This document shows, piece by piece, positions 10,226-22,734 of a stretch of 64,000 nt of DNA. This stretch comes from Gnetum montanum. Taxonomy: Eukaryota > Streptophyta > Gnetopsida > Gnetales > Gnetaceae. Position 1 is the stretch's first letter. Every line of letters begins with the position of its first letter. Below the pieces are notes generated by a model. That model was not told the origin of the DNA. It did no database searches and saw only the letters and a program-made list of their open reading frames with translations. The position numbers and the translations under genes were made by a program. Location of the stretch: assembly GCA_015680685.1 (NCBI GenBank), contig MNCI01023815.1, forward strand, positions 730,448 through 794,447, read 5' to 3'.

Positions 10226-12169
10226 GGTGATGTTCAAAACTTAAGAAAATGGGTTAGTTGACATTCAAACATACATCTACAAAAAATAAAAATCCTTAAA
10301 ATCCATTGGCTATTCTCTTCCTCTTTTTGAACAACATCAAAAAGGATAAAGCTCATAAACATGTCTTGAAAGAAATATCATTTTTCAAATAGAGAAATTT
10401 CAAACAAATTCATATTGATCACAAATATCTTGGGAAAGTTTAAGAATATTATCAATCATTTTCAAAAACTCCCTAATAGCCCTTCATAAAAGAAATATGA
10501 ATACTTCTTACTTCAATTTAGTCCATATTATTAAGAGAGGGCATAAAGTACTCAAGGAAAGATATATTCATAGCAAGTTGTATTGCCATAGAGATGCAAA
10601 CATTTAGTGAAGGGGAAAAAACATCTCTTGCCATTATTGTCATAGGGCTAATGATGTCAAAACAAATAGGAGCTTACCCTTATTGAAATTCAAATTCTAA
10701 GCATTTTGGACCAAGTAACCTCTCTATTTGAACTAATAAATTCATTAGTTAAACCAATATTTCATGATTCCATCAGTACTCAACTCCTTTGAGAGCATCA
10801 TGAAACTAAATTTATGGCAAGAGATAAAGGACATGCTTGTGTTAGTAAGATTAGATTCTCATAAAGGAGGACAAATACCAAATCAAAACATGCTGATGTC
10901 CAAAAATAGCTAAGCAGATTCTTAACAAGATGTTCAAATAGTAACTATCACAAAATAAAATGTCTATAAGATATCTTAACCAAGATTTAATTCTACTTTT
11001 ACCTTGGATGTTGTACCATACCCTTACATGAATTCTTGCTCATTTTTGAAATGTGATATTTTGTTTCTTGAGTATTTCTTGGTAGAAGTCTCCAAAGACT
11101 CCCCCTATATTGGTGACCTCTAAGATGATAAAAGATAATCAATAACAATCTCCCCCTACACATGTGCAACTTTCCTTGGGCTTTTAAGATCATCTTGTAT
11201 TTTTCAAGGAAGTAATTTTCATATATCACCAAAGTACCACAAATGTAGATCATCATTAAGATCAAATGTGGAGACTAACATTACCAATTAGTAATATTGA
11301 TAGAATTTTCAAAAATATATCTACTTATGATTCATGACTTATACCAAAAGCATCAAAGCAATTGCTTAAATATTCCAAAGGGCATGTGCTTAGAAATAAA
11401 TCATCAAAATAAGTTCAAACCAAGCAAGATTTAAAGGCTATTGAAAGCAATATAAAAATCCAAAAGAAATTATTACAAGTGCTACACCACATATTTTCTT
11501 AAAATTAGTTACATCAAGTTCAAAATGAATATAAGAGATACTCTAAACAATTATTCCAAAAATTCTCTAATCTAGACATAACACTTCATAAATAATGTAA
11601 GATCAAATCAAAAATAATTTGGACTTCTTAAATCATATACTTATAAATTTTCTAGCAAGTAAAGAGATGGAAACTTACCTTGGCTTACCTTGCTTGCAAG
11701 TGAGAAGAGAAGATTAATGAAGTTTGAGATGAGGTCCCCTATCATGAAGTACCTCCTCACGTTTTGGTTCTTTTTCATTAGATCTTTTATATTATGACTC
11801 TATTTGTTCATGTTCTTTATAAAAGAATCCTTGATCACTTATTGCATCATCTATCTCTTTGAGGAAATTTTTAATTCTCNGAAGAGAAGTGGAGAATTAA
11901 AAATTTCCTCAAAGAGACAGATGATGCAATAAGTGATCAAGGATTCTTTTATAAAGAACATGAACAAATAGAGTCATAATATAAAAGATCTAATGAAAAA
12001 GAACCAAAACGTGAGGAGGTACTTCATGATAGGGGACCTCATCTCAAACTTCATTAATCTTCTCTTCTCACTTGCAAGCAAGGTAAGCCAAGGTAAGTTT
12101 CCATCTCTTTACTTGCTAGAAAATTTATAAGTATATGATTTAAGAAGTNAAGTTGTCTACTTCTTCTTT
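10226..12169 (-). other. interior of the minus-strand copia element, no recognisable coding
   Basis: AT-rich. I find no RT, integrase or RNase H motif. Short minus-strand open stretches such as 10999-11265 carry none of the expected copia landmarks. Phrases such as CTCCCCCTATATTGGTGAC at 11100-11120 recall copia 3' untranslated sequence. The block includes the inverted contig piece at 11881-12148. Confidence 0.4.
11623..12148. repeat. perfect-looking palindrome around N bases: probable misassembly
   Basis: 11892-12148 is the reverse complement of 11623-11879 with one mismatch noticed in 257 bases. The right arm lies exactly between single N bases at 11880 and 12149, so a small contig of 268 bases seems to have been placed in reverse next to its own overlapping neighbour. 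Read it as an assembly artefact unless raw reads say otherwise. Confidence 0.75.
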
Positions 12170-13149
12170 ACTTTTCTCACCATCATCCTAGCTTGTATAA
12201 AAGTTGGTCTTTTTCAATTCCTCATCATTGGATCTACTCTTTGGCTATATCTTGCTATTACTATGGCATTCAAAGGCCATATGACCTCTTCTTCCACAAA
12301 CCCAACATTCTATAGAAAAGAGGTCTAAGTTAGAATTCAAGAAATTTTTACCTCTCTCTTTACCTTTGAGTAGATTGGATGTTTGCTGATATGTCGCCTT
12401 GTTTCTTCTTGTTATCAATCATTGTAGCTTCCTTGAGAGAAAGGCAATCTCATGTTCATTGCCCTCATCATTCTCATTACACTCCTTCTCTTTGGAGGCA
12501 GTCTTCAGTTCTTGGATGGCTCCTTCACTTATGAGATTCATTTATAAGCAATGAGAGAACTTTGAAGCTCTTCAAATTTCAAAGTTGAAAAATCTCTAAT
12601 TTCTTCCATGGTCATGACCTTTGATTTTAACTCTAGTTGAAGTGTTCTAATCATTTTAATGATGACATTACTCTCTAAAAAATCTTTACTAGTACCTCTA
12701 ATGTCTATGACAATATCATTTTCTCTAGAGAATTAATCTTTTATTTTCTCACCTTCTCTCATTTTAAGCTTATCATATTTGCTTTGCAAAACTAGCAATT
12801 TAGATTGTTTCACAATAGAGATTCCTTCATAAGTAGCTTCTAATGTTTGCTAGATTTCTTTGGCCATTTTACAACCTGCTACTCTATTAAAATCAAATTT
12901 ATTCAAAGCACAATATGAAAAATTTTTGGCTTTTGAGTCAAACATAAACTTATCTTTCTCCTTTTGTGTCTATTTATTGCAAGGCTTGATGGTTCCAGTG
13001 GATCTATTGACAGGCAAAGTGTAGCCTTCAAGGATGGACTCCCAAACTTCAAACTCCATAGATTCAAAGAATCCTTGCATTCTAGCTTTCTAATAGGTGA
13101 AGTCGAATCCATCGAACATGGGTGGCTTTGTGTAAGATGTCCTCTTCAT
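12170..13149 (-). pseudogene. copia Gag (broken), minus strand
   Basis: Reading down from an ATG at 13149-13147, the minus strand gives a copia Gag: MKRTSYTKPPMFDGFDF, then a stop where family members have Trp (FxYWK), then VWESILEGYTLP, KAKNFSYCALNKFDFNRV, CKMAKEI-stop-QTLEATYEG and VKQSKLLVLQSKYDKLKM. These are hallmarks of the copia Gag (UBN2-type) domain. Both Trp-to-TAG changes are G-to-A on the coding strand. The start sits about 40 bases after the primer site, as expected. The protein fades out after a Lys/Glu-rich region near 12400-12200, before any zinc knuckle I can identify. Confidence 0.7.
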
Positions 13150-13186
13150 TGTTCACTCTTGAAATTGATGATGAAGAAGAGTACCA

Positions 13187-13200
13187 GGCTCTAATACCAC
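13187..13200 (-). promoter_or_regulatory. copia primer-binding site (tRNA-iMet type)
   Basis: On the minus strand GTGGTATTAGAGCC follows the LTR end CCTCA. It matches the plant copia consensus TGGTATCAGAGC with one C-to-T change, and marks the 5' LTR/interior border. Confidence 0.75.
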
Positions 13201-13201
13201 T

Positions 13202-13568
13202 TGAGGATTATTAACCTTAGAAGGGGGAGGATGAATAAGTTTTCTAGAATAAAAAAAATTTTGAGACAAAGCACGCATACAAAATTTAACATGGTTCCCC
13301 AACTTGGATAGTCCACACTCATAGGGTAGTTCACTAACAGACCTTTGGACTTTGTTGCTCTTAAATGTGATTTGAAAGATACCACACCATGTACAAGCTC
13401 TAAGCTTCACTTCAATGCAACTATAGCAACACTCAATGTTGTAGGATCTCAACAAGCTCAAGCAAGATGCCTTCCCACAAGAAGAACATCAACCTCGTAG
13501 GGCAATAAAATAGAACAAAAATTACAAGATGAATACAACTAAGTTTGTTGATCCTTGTACTTTGAGGC
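13202..13568 (-). repeat. truncated 5' LTR of the minus-strand copia element
   Basis: Matches 9033-9515 with indels; one block present in the 3' LTR (around 9250-9330) is deleted here. The similarity stops after CTTTGAGGCA at 13568. The remaining 800 or so bases present in the 3' LTR, including its putative promoter part, are missing. Confidence 0.65.
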
Positions 13569-15568
13569 ACTAGCCAAAACTAATTCCATGTAGTTAGAAT
13601 GGTTTATTAGTAGAGCTATTCATTTGAATTTTTTTTCTTTTCAATTTAAATAGATGATAAAATATTTTAGGTCCTTAAATTTGGTTTAGTAACCAAGTAA
13701 CCATTACAATTAATTTTAAGCTTCTTAAGCAAATGAGAAAAAGCAGATTTCGTCTCAAAAATACATTCACTACACTCAATATTGGCCTTAAAAATAATTC
13801 CTTTAACCTTACTGTGACTGTAAAGCAGCAGCATCATTATCATTTACATAAAGAACATTTGCTGTGCAGAAGGGTCTACTTACAGGGGAAAAAAATATAA
13901 ATAAAGCCAAGTTTGACCTAGAAGATATCTTGGATGCAAACTGAGGAAACATTTTTAAGGCTTGTAAGACTGCAAGGGAATTATGATTTCGCACATCTCT
14001 TAACAAAAAGCCTTAGTGTTGCTAAGTATTCTCAAAAGATCAGTGAAGTTGCTTTTCATTTGAAAATAATTATTAAGTTTTACAACCAAATGACATGCAG
14101 TTAAGGTTAGAAGAGACCCACAAGAGCGGGAACCAAATCACTTTGCTTTCATTTTTCACACACGGTTTTTTAACCACTTTTCTGATTTTTAAAACCTAAT
14201 CAAAAGTTATTTCTTTCCCTTTTATTAATCTTAAGTGTAGTAGTACACCCTGAGTTGTTGAATCATACAGAAGGTATAGCAGTATCAAATTGATACACGC
14301 TATCGCAAAACTTTAGTAGAGCAACATGGATATAGGCTTTTATAAGTTGAAGCCTATCAGCCTGCAAAACTCACCTTTCCAACTAACACCAACAGGAATC
14401 AATCTCATTAATTCTATTTGCTTATAACTGCTTTTAACATTTTTCCCTTGAAAAAGGGCCAGGAATCAATCTCATTAATTCTATTTACCTGCAACTGCTT
14501 TTGGCATTTTTCCTTTAAAAAAGGGCCAGGAATCAATCTCATTAATTCGATTTACCTATACTTGCTTTTAACATTTTTCCCTTAAAAAAGAGCAGTCCAT
14601 GTTTAGTCGGCAAATTTTCAAAGGCTTATCCTATAATATTTTCAAAAAATTTAGAAGTAAAAAAGATTTAACAAGCTGCTTTTTAAAAGTTGCAAGTCTA
14701 CAGCACCTATTATTTTCTTGAGTTGTTGGTATTACACATAGGCCCTGAATTATGTGTTAAAAGAACATCCATGTGTTGAAGTAAGCCATATATTGTCTTC
14801 TTTCTTAATGTTGGAGAATAAGCTTCCCAACCTTTCTATAGCTATAATGAAAAGGAGAGGAGAGAATGATCTTCATGCCAACATTGCATATTTCTTGCTT
14901 ATAATCCGATGTATATCCTAAAACATATAAAACGCCAACGTAACAAACCATGAAGAGAATCAAAACTAACCCTGGTTAAACAAGCAGCTAAAACTCTTCT
15001 GCCGGACAGATCAAAAGAATCTTATTACAGGGATAATAAGAAGCTACGGTATTGCTATAAACCAAATTTAATATCTAGCACAATGTTTCAAAATAGGGGA
15101 GTAATTTCAACAAGAGAACAAGAAACCATAAAAAGCTTCAGGTCAATATAGCAATTTATATATAAACAATCCAATCTCTAAATGTGCATCAATTTGATAA
15201 TGATTTCATCAAGCTAATAAGAAGCCATGAAAAACTTTACATCAATGAGTAAAACTTCATTTATTCATCATATGAAACCCCTTGTTCTCGCTTAGAACTG
15301 ACCCTAACAGGCATAATACTGTGTAATCACCTACACGAGCATCATATATACAACAGACAAAAAGCCAAGAAGCATGTAATAATACTTATCCTGAAACATG
15401 GGGCACAAACAATTGATTTACAAACAAATTTCACGCATATTTCAAAATCATGGCCTTCCTCTCCTGCAAAAAAACTATCTTAGAAAGACCGTCTTAAAAA
15501 CAACATACTCCAAAATCAACTGATTCATGAATAAAAAATAGCATATTAAACATCCATATATGAACGAA
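13569..15568. other. intergenic DNA downstream of the coiled-coil gene
   Basis: AT-rich, with no gene recognised. It holds a three-copy 67-bp tandem repeat (14394-14594) and, close to the gene, a minus-strand AATAAA at 15265-15260 that could serve as its polyadenylation signal, about 300 bases after the stop. Confidence 0.5.
14394..14594. repeat. 67-bp tandem repeat, three copies
   Basis: AGGAATCAATCTCATTAATT starts at 14394, 14461 and 14528, a constant 67-base period. Each unit runs through an ACTGCTTTTAACATTTTTCC-like half and ends in AAAAAGGGCC or similar. Copies differ by a few substitutions. Confidence 0.85.
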
Positions 15569-18500
15569 TCAAAGGAGGCTTTCTTGCAAAATAGAGATCT
15601 GTCCTTCTTTGAATAAAATATCCTCATCTAAAACTTCTATTCTTTTTCTCAGTGAATCAACCTCAATTACCAGTGTCTTGTTATCCTTACTAAGCTGATC
15701 TGCATATTGTTGAAGACTGTCCTTCTCTTTTGAAACCCTTGGCAATTCATTCTTCAAAGATGTCAATTCCTGTAAGTTTTCCTTCAGATCATTTTGTAGT
15801 TGCTGGATGATATTAATCTTTTCTTCAAGCTGTTTCAGCAAGGATTTAAATAATTAGCATAACAGAACCCATAGAAATAGGAATGTTAGGAAAGCGTATA
15901 TTAATGCAAATAGTCAGACTCTACCAAAATCTGCAACTCCTTTCCTTTCTGAACTGCATTTCCAAACATGTTTTGCAATTTCGAATTTTCATCTTTCAAA
16001 CCTTCTCGACTCCTCACTAAAGTTGCCACTTCTTCCTCAAGCCTTTCCAAATCACTCGCTCGAGAGCATAGCTTTTCCCGCAGAACTTTGGCGAGTAGGG
16101 TTTCAGCTTTAAGCTCTTGTTGCAGCTCACAAACCCGATCAAAATTCTACAAAAAAAGTTTGATTTTTTTTAGTTGGTTACCCCTAAAATTTGATAGCTA
16201 ATAATAATAATTCAAAAAATTTAATTACTCTATTAATGCATCAACATGATAACTATAGATGATTTTCAACTCCTATTCAATTAAAGGCAAGATACCTTTG
16301 CAGAGTCTACATCTGAAAGAAGAGACTTGGTCTCTTCATAATCCTGTTTACTGGATATTTTACAGGATATCTGTGGCTTTTCTTTAAGTATTCCACTTTG
16401 AATTCTTATACTTTCCTTAACAGAATCCAATCTTTGACCCAGCCTATGAAAACCCATCTCAAAGTCTATCATCTGGTCCCTCTCTTGGTCAGTAGCCAAA
16501 CCCCTTGAGAAGCTTCCTTCTTTAATTTCACATACTTGTGTTGAAAACAATTTCTTCTTGACAAAGTCTAGAAACTCGGAGAAACGATCATTATAATCAT
16601 TCAGAAGGGATAAGGCATGTGTTTGCAACCCATCAACTCTTTCATGTAGTTCATGATCAAGCTTAATTAAAGCAAGGCCATTATCTCTTCCCCAATTCTT
16701 CACTCTCTCTAACAAAATCGAATTCTCTTCTCTCAAGCTCTCAACATCAAATCTTTGGACATCTAAATCCCTACGTAGAGCTTGCTCAACACTGATCAAA
16801 CGTAATCTTTCTCTTTCCAACTTTGCGATATTACTATCACTGGGCTGTATAGTGCTATTGTTAACCTTCTCATTCAATCCTTCACATAATCCAGTAATAG
16901 TCTTCTCCTGTTCGTTACAAAGTCTTTGTAACCTGACAAGCATTTTCTGCATTTCATTATTTTTACTAGCTTGCTCTCTGTAGTTTTCATTCGTAAGTTT
17001 TTGATTATCTTCAGCTTCTTTTGCTTTCTTGGATGTTTCAGAGACAGATTCTTGCAATCTTGCAATCTCACTCTCAGTGTGTTCCAACTTCATTCTCAAG
17101 TCCTCTGCATATTTCTCACATTCCCTTACCTGATATTTCAGGTTAGCCTCTCTGTTATTTGAAGATAAAACTTCTCTCTGTAGGCCCACATTCTGCTCAG
17201 CCAAATCTCTTGCTCTGTCTCTTAACCTTTTCTCTTCATGCTTCATTTTATCAAGCATGCTTTCCCAGTCACCTGATCTCCTGTCTATCTCTTTTATAAA
17301 ACCTGATTGAATATCATTGTTTTGATTTTCTAATGTCTTTTTATGTTCGGCCAATTCTCTTTCTGCTCGTTTCAACTTTTCATTAGCTGCATATCTTTCA
17401 ATTATTCTTTGCTGCATTTCGTAACATATTTCAAAAGCCAAATTCTTTTTTTCTTCACAAAACTTTCTTAATTTCTCCTGTAATAACTGTACATTGGGGT
17501 CAAGTTTTTTAGCAACAACAATTCCAGAGCTCAAAGAATCTAATTGTCTAGACATCATTTCAGCTCGTTCCTGAGCCTCTGTTGCCCTCTTTTTCAGATC
17601 TTCGTCAATGATGCTATTCATTCCATGCCTATCTAACCACAATTGAAATTGATGTGCTTCATCTTTCGTTTGATTGGGATGTGATACCAAAATACATGGA
17701 GACTGTCTTTCTTGCATCACACTCATTGGCATCTGAGGCTCATCTGTATAGTTATCAGAAGAACCTTCTAAATATGAGAAATATGATGATGCAGGAATAT
17801 GCTCAATACCTGCATTGATACTAGTTTCAGGGTCAATAGTTGATGTTGTACGGTACTTCAAAAACTCTTTACGTATACAACCTTCTGGAACTGGTTTCTT
17901 CTCTGACATTGTTCCTTTGCTCTTGGACCTTCCTGGTAAAGCCTTAATAATTCTCTCAGCAACACTTCGTGCTGCTTGATAGTGAGATGAAACAAAGCTG
18001 GGAGAAGATGACTTACTTTGTCCTTGTGTGATTTCAATTTGCACCTTGCCAATATTATCGGAGCACAACTTGGATTCACGGTCATTATAGGAATTTACTG
18101 ACTGGGAACGTATAAGTTTTGTAGCATATGTAGATTGANCGTCATTATACGAATTTACTGACTGGGAACGTATAAGTTTTGTAGCATATGGAGATTGAGA
18201 TGGCATAATCTCTATATCATCAGCATATTGTGGAAAACTGGAAACAGCAACAGAACAGGACTCCAGCTCATCATCAAAATTGCTTGTTATTCGGCCTGAA
18301 TTGCATCTAAGTGGCAACCTAGGAGGAGGATACCAAGATATATTGGTGCTTGGTGTAGGCCTATTTTTAGGTACACTGCCAGATATATTGCTGCATGTTT
18401 CTGAGAAAATCTTTATTGAGCCACTAGTAGGAACCGCTGCTGATCCCACACTGTATACACAGAAAATTACAGCTTATTATACAATAAAAATAATTGAAAA

Positions 18501-21134
18501 GCTTCAATAAATATTTCTGTCATTAAAAATATGAAAATAGCTTAGAATATTTCTAATGTAATCAGCTTAAACCCAGTGCTTCAGCTAACTAATTTTTGGA
18601 AACTTATTTCATATGAAAAAGAATCTCAAAGTATAACTTTATCCAATATTCTTACTATGATTGGTGATGAAAGCGATCATCTCTGCCAGTGTTGTTTGAA
18701 CTGCTTGCAGTGCTGCAGGTAAGAGATGCAGAAGAAGCTCTAGATATGCTGGATGATGCCCTAGATACGCTTTGGATATGCTTGCTTTGCTGAGACCCAG
18801 AGCCATTGCATAACTTCTTGTATACATCATTGTTTCTAGTTGTTGCAGTCAAATTTGAATTTGAGTTTTCCTTCAAATTATCATAAGCACCATCCATGCA
18901 AATATCTACCAAACTATTATCATCAATGGCATCCCCCATATCATCATAGTTTTCATACTTAACCTTGAACTGAATAATAAACGTTCAATAAAATTAGAAA
19001 CAACAAACTTTTTTGTTAAGTATAATAATCACATAATAATTTAAAACATAGATCAATTATAGTTAAACATGGCATATGCTAATGCTAGCAAAAAAGATAG
19101 TATAAGTAAGAAAAATCTGAAAAGTACATGGAAATTAAAAATCCATGTCTAAAATTTATTTAAAAAGAAAAGGACAGCAATTACACGCATGCTTTTGATA
19201 TAGTCAAAATAATTTTTTCAATCAATACCACTCAAGTAAACTAAGGGGTCTTTTCAGCAGCTATTGTGAAAACAACAACCGAAGTATTAAATAATATTGT
19301 ACTCTAAATTGTACTCTAAAAATTTAACAGTGTAATACAAGGATAAATAATATTGTTAAAGATTAATTTATAATTAAGCTAAAAAGGCATATTTTCTCAG
19401 CTTTCATATTCCTCAAAAACAGAACAAGAAAGCAAAAAAGAAAAAGCAACAGTGAAGCTTAAAAGAACATAAAATTGATTTAATTTCACAAAAGGAGTAA
19501 TTTCAACTAAGAAATGAAAAACTAGCTTTGTAAGATTAGACTGATAAATGAAAGAGAGAAGGATTGAACCTGTATTAAATATCCAAAGGGGATATATCAT
19601 ATGATAGGTAATCCATTTTATTATCCCTTTCAATAATAAGGAACAGCTTTGTGAATATTTAAACATGATCCTTTAAACCATAGTTATCGAACTCTAAAGG
19701 TATCACTATATTATAATTAATATCAAGCATACAATTAATAACACTGAAAGGGATTTATCAGATTTAAACGAAGCAGATAGCAGAAGATAACTTTATAGTT
19801 TACAACTTTTTTACAAGTCCATAAAATGATTACACACCAAACCCAACTTAACACCACTTATAGTTTTGCAGACCCACCCGAACATATAGCTCAAACAAAT
19901 TATATATAAAAATCCCTGGCCCATGTTCCGATCAGCCAACAGCGATATAGTCCCTCAAAAACAACATTGATGCCGGTACCTATTTTTATGATGTCTTCAA
20001 AATTTTTTCTTTAAGTAACTGATAAATGTTTCATTGTTGAATTTATTTTGAGTTCATACTATTTTTTAACCTTTAATAAGTAATACTCTTAAAATCTTTG
20101 CTTGCCATTTATTCCAAAACTGATTTTTGCTTAATTAAAAATACTTTTTAGTTTCATGTCCCCACATCCTTCAAATTGAAGTGCTAAATTCAGGATATCT
20201 TCATTTCTAACTTCTTAAAGCTGTATAACTACTTTTTAATTATGATTTTGCATAGCAGCAAACTACAATCAAATGAACCAAAATGGAAAAATGGTGCTTA
20301 ATGTGCTGTCTTTTTTTAGCACAAATTTTCAGATAAAGATTCAATAAATTAAAGAAGTCATCATCATCATCACCCAGAACCAGTTAGATTATTAAGTTCA
20401 CTTTGGCTATATGTATTTACCAAAAACCATATCAAAGACAGTAAGTCCCTTATCACCTCACTTCTTCTTACCCTATATTCTTTGGTCTTCCTCGTCATTG
20501 TTTTCATACCACTTTAACCAAGTAACATAGTTCACTTTGGATTCAGCAACTAATAAAAATACAAACATAATATTTACTAGAATATTCATTTTCTTTAAAA
20601 AATAATAAACCAACTTGGAATAACCAAACTATCCTTTAAAAAAACCCTTAAAATAAACATATGAAATTAAAAGATATAATACAACTAGTGGCAAAAGAAT
20701 TCTTGGTTCTTAAATTCAAACAGAAAATATCAAATAATCTGTAATCATAACAGCAAAGCCTATATAAGAAAACAGTAAAACTTATCAAAGAAACGGACTA
20801 CTAATACATCAACGCTCCTTATGATAATAGCAAGAAACTCCAAAATAAGCCTACCAAACAACTTGACAGAATCAACCAATATGGCAATTAGGTGTTGAAA
20901 TTTTATCACTTAAACTTAAAAATAAACATGTAATCTAAGCAAATAACAGGGAAATCAATACAGGACAAAAAGAATTCGAGGACAAGAAACAGAAATATAA
21001 CATTCTATACGGAAAAGCAAAGTGCATCGGTACAACATCGCAAGAAAAACAAAGAATTCCTAACCTAAAGGAAAACCGAATATCAATGAAAGTACCTTGT
21101 TTTGATTCTTGGACCGATGCAGAATGGAATCCAT
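15569..21134 (-). CDS. coiled-coil protein, five-exon gene
   Basis: Coding exons on the minus strand: 21134-21096, 18969-18656, 18450-16296, 16146-15925 and 15829-15569. All introns are GT...AG and every junction keeps frame (intron 2 splits a Tyr codon). The total is 2991 bases, about 996 residues. It starts MDSILHRSKNQNK and ends at a TGA after ILQESLL. An acidic and Ser-rich N-terminal third is followed, from about residue 370, by long heptad-rich coiled coil (an LQEKLRKFCEEKKNLAFEI-type start, many Glu/Lys/Leu) to the C-terminus, with no enzyme motif. It resembles plant proteins annotated 'CAP-Gly domain linker' (Arabidopsis At2g39300/At3g55060 type, from memory). The role is likely structural or cytoskeletal scaffolding, but unproven. 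Known homologues may extend a little further at the C-terminus. Exon 3 contains an N and a 60-base duplication. Confidence 0.8.
18081..18198 (-). repeat. 60-bp duplication at an N inside exon 3
   Basis: GTCATTATAGGAATTTACTG and the bases that follow (18081-18138) recur at 18141-18198 with two mismatches, separated by N at 18139. The duplication keeps frame and repeats a segment containing YATKLIRSQSVNSYND. Because an N sits exactly at the joint, unmerged contig ends are more likely than a real 20-residue duplication. Confidence 0.7.
19000..21095 (-). other. intron 1 of the coiled-coil gene
   Basis: Donor AAG|GTACTT at 21095-21094 and acceptor TTATTATTCAG at 18971-18970. About 2.1 kb, AT-rich, with no element or gene recognised inside. 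The actual intron runs 18970-21095. Confidence 0.65.
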
Positions 21135-22729
21135 GCAGTACCAAACACAATCGCAATATGCAAGATCCGACAGCGCGGAGGAGCAGTCTGAAATCGAAAC
21201 AGTAATTACAAAGCAGAAAACAGCAGCAGCCCGGCGCGCCTGTACGGTACAGCTTTAATCAATAACAGCTGGGTAATGTCGAATTCCGTTACGCTTCTTT
21301 AAAACCCCACGACTCCAGTGTCAACGTTCATCTTGTATCCCTGTTCGTTCATCTTTGTATCCCTGTTCGTTTTAATTCTCAATTGAAAACATTAGCGTCA
21401 TTTGAGTTTGTTAATTCTTATGCTAATCTTGTCCGTAAATACCGCGAGCTCTGACATTCAAACGGGTATGCCCGTATATCGTCCGATTAAATTATCAAGG
21501 CTAACATCTAAATGTAAATTTGAAATTGTACTACGAAAAGGGGACATTTCGCAGATTTCTTCTTTCCTATTAAATTGTACGGGCCACGTATCGAACACGT
21601 GATCATATATCGCGCATTTTCAGGTAACATTAGAACCAACAGTGTGTGTTCGTACATAATGGTTAAATATTCAAAAAATTTGTTGAAGATGAAAGCATGT
21701 GAGGGCGGTTACGTCAAGTAAACAGCGTGTAATAATGTAAAAGTAATTTTCAAAGTCAAAGTCGGTTACGTAAAGTAACCAGCGTGTAATAATGTAAAAG
21801 TAATTTTCAAAGTCAAAGGCACACAGACGTCACAAACAAAATGTTTATTTGTATTTGTAGTTGCCATTAATATGGATTTCACCTATGTAAGGTTCATAGT
21901 TCTTATTTTTACCCAAGTCTCAAAGTCCTATACAATGAGGTGTTAGCTTAGTGATAAGACTCATGATTTAAAAGCTTCTCGTCATAGGTATTATAATTAT
22001 TTCAACGTTCCAACACCCCCATCATCTTATTACATATGTTTTAGATTTCTCTTTGTATGCAATATAGTTCTAAGGTATTTATTTTTCCCATTCCCCTCAA
22101 TGCTTAAGTAGAAATTGACCTTGTGATTCACAAGTAGCATATTTTTAACAATAAGGTGTTAACCTAACGATAAGACTTGATTTCATAAGTTCAAGTTATG
22201 TGTTTGAGTTTGGCTAGTAATCATGATTGTTTTAAAACAATTTTTACCCTTAATACATATAGTACAATTAGAACTTTGTAACTAAATACTACTTAATAGA
22301 ATCGAACTTAGAACTTGGAGTTTCCAAATCAAGACTCTTATTAATAGGCTAAGACATAAAGCTACTAATAACTTTGGTAGAAATTACATAGAACATGAAG
22401 GAACCATAAGTTAGTGATAAATGGGCTCAAGTGGTTAGCTCATTATTTTGTTAAGCAAGAGGATGCTAGTTTGAGTCATACTTTATGCACCATTATATTC
22501 TTTGATAATCCTTTTAAATTATTATGTTGGCTATATATCTTGGGCTATAGTTACAATCTTTCTTCTATGTTTCAATACAATCTCTTTCCCCTCCTTATGC
22601 ACCATTCAATACAATCCCTAGGCATGCGTCTATTGTTGAGATTAGTTCTTATTGAATTGTAATGATATCATTGGGGATATTAAAAAGATTTCTCATGATT
22701 TTTCCTACTTGTAGTAGTTTTTTTAGTAC
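21135..22729. other. promoter side of the coiled-coil gene and intergenic DNA
   Basis: A short GC-rich patch (CAGCAGCAGCCCGGCGCGCC, 21220-21240) lies about 90 bases upstream of the start codon, in otherwise AT-rich DNA. A direct duplication TGTATCCCTGTTCGTT occurs at about 21333 and 21354. A 57-bp tandem duplication is listed separately. I see no gene. Open stretches at 21402-21602 and 22414-22662 have no family signature. Confidence 0.45.
21706..21819. repeat. 57-bp tandem duplication upstream of the coiled-coil gene
   Basis: CGGTTACGTMAAGTAAMCAG...TTTTCAAAGTCAAAGKC occurs at 21706 and again at 21763, an exact 57-base offset with few mismatches. Each unit carries, on the gene's strand, TTTGACTTT, which contains the W-box core TTGACT (positions 21759-21754 and 21816-21811). 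It lies about 600 bases upstream of the start codon. A regulatory role is inference. Confidence 0.7.
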
Positions 22730-22734
22730 ATCTT
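22730..22734. repeat. left target-site duplication ATCTT
   Basis: ATCTT immediately before TGAAAC of the 5' LTR. It is identical to 40069-40073, immediately after the 3' LTR. Confidence 0.85.

Larger units (their letters stand above)
9033..13568 (-). mobile_element. minus-strand Ty1/copia element, 5' LTR truncated
   Basis: Direct repeats at 9033-9515 and 13202-13568 share long blocks, for example AACATGGTTCCCCAACT, CAAGCTCAAGCAAGATGCCTT and the CCTTGTACTTTGAGGCA end. In minus orientation the order is partial 5' LTR (13568-13202), tRNA-iMet-type primer site (13200-13187), copia Gag (13149 downwards), an interior without recognisable pol, polypurine tract (10225-10212) and a full 3' LTR (10211-9033). 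The 5' LTR lacks its outer 800 or so bases. Pol is deleted or unrecognisably decayed, and no target duplication can be seen. Confidence 0.7.

Noticed and set aside
10999-11265. 88-codon minus-strand open stretch in the minus-strand copia interior
   Set aside because: Does not show copia RT, RNase H or integrase motifs.
11623-12148. Long perfect hairpin as a regulatory or small-RNA locus
   Set aside because: The right arm is bounded exactly by N bases, so misassembly is far more likely than a 257-base natural palindrome.
15968-16201. Plus-strand open stretch over exon 4 of the coiled-coil gene
   Set aside because: Shadow of the minus-strand coiled-coil exon, whose frame and splice sites fit its neighbours.
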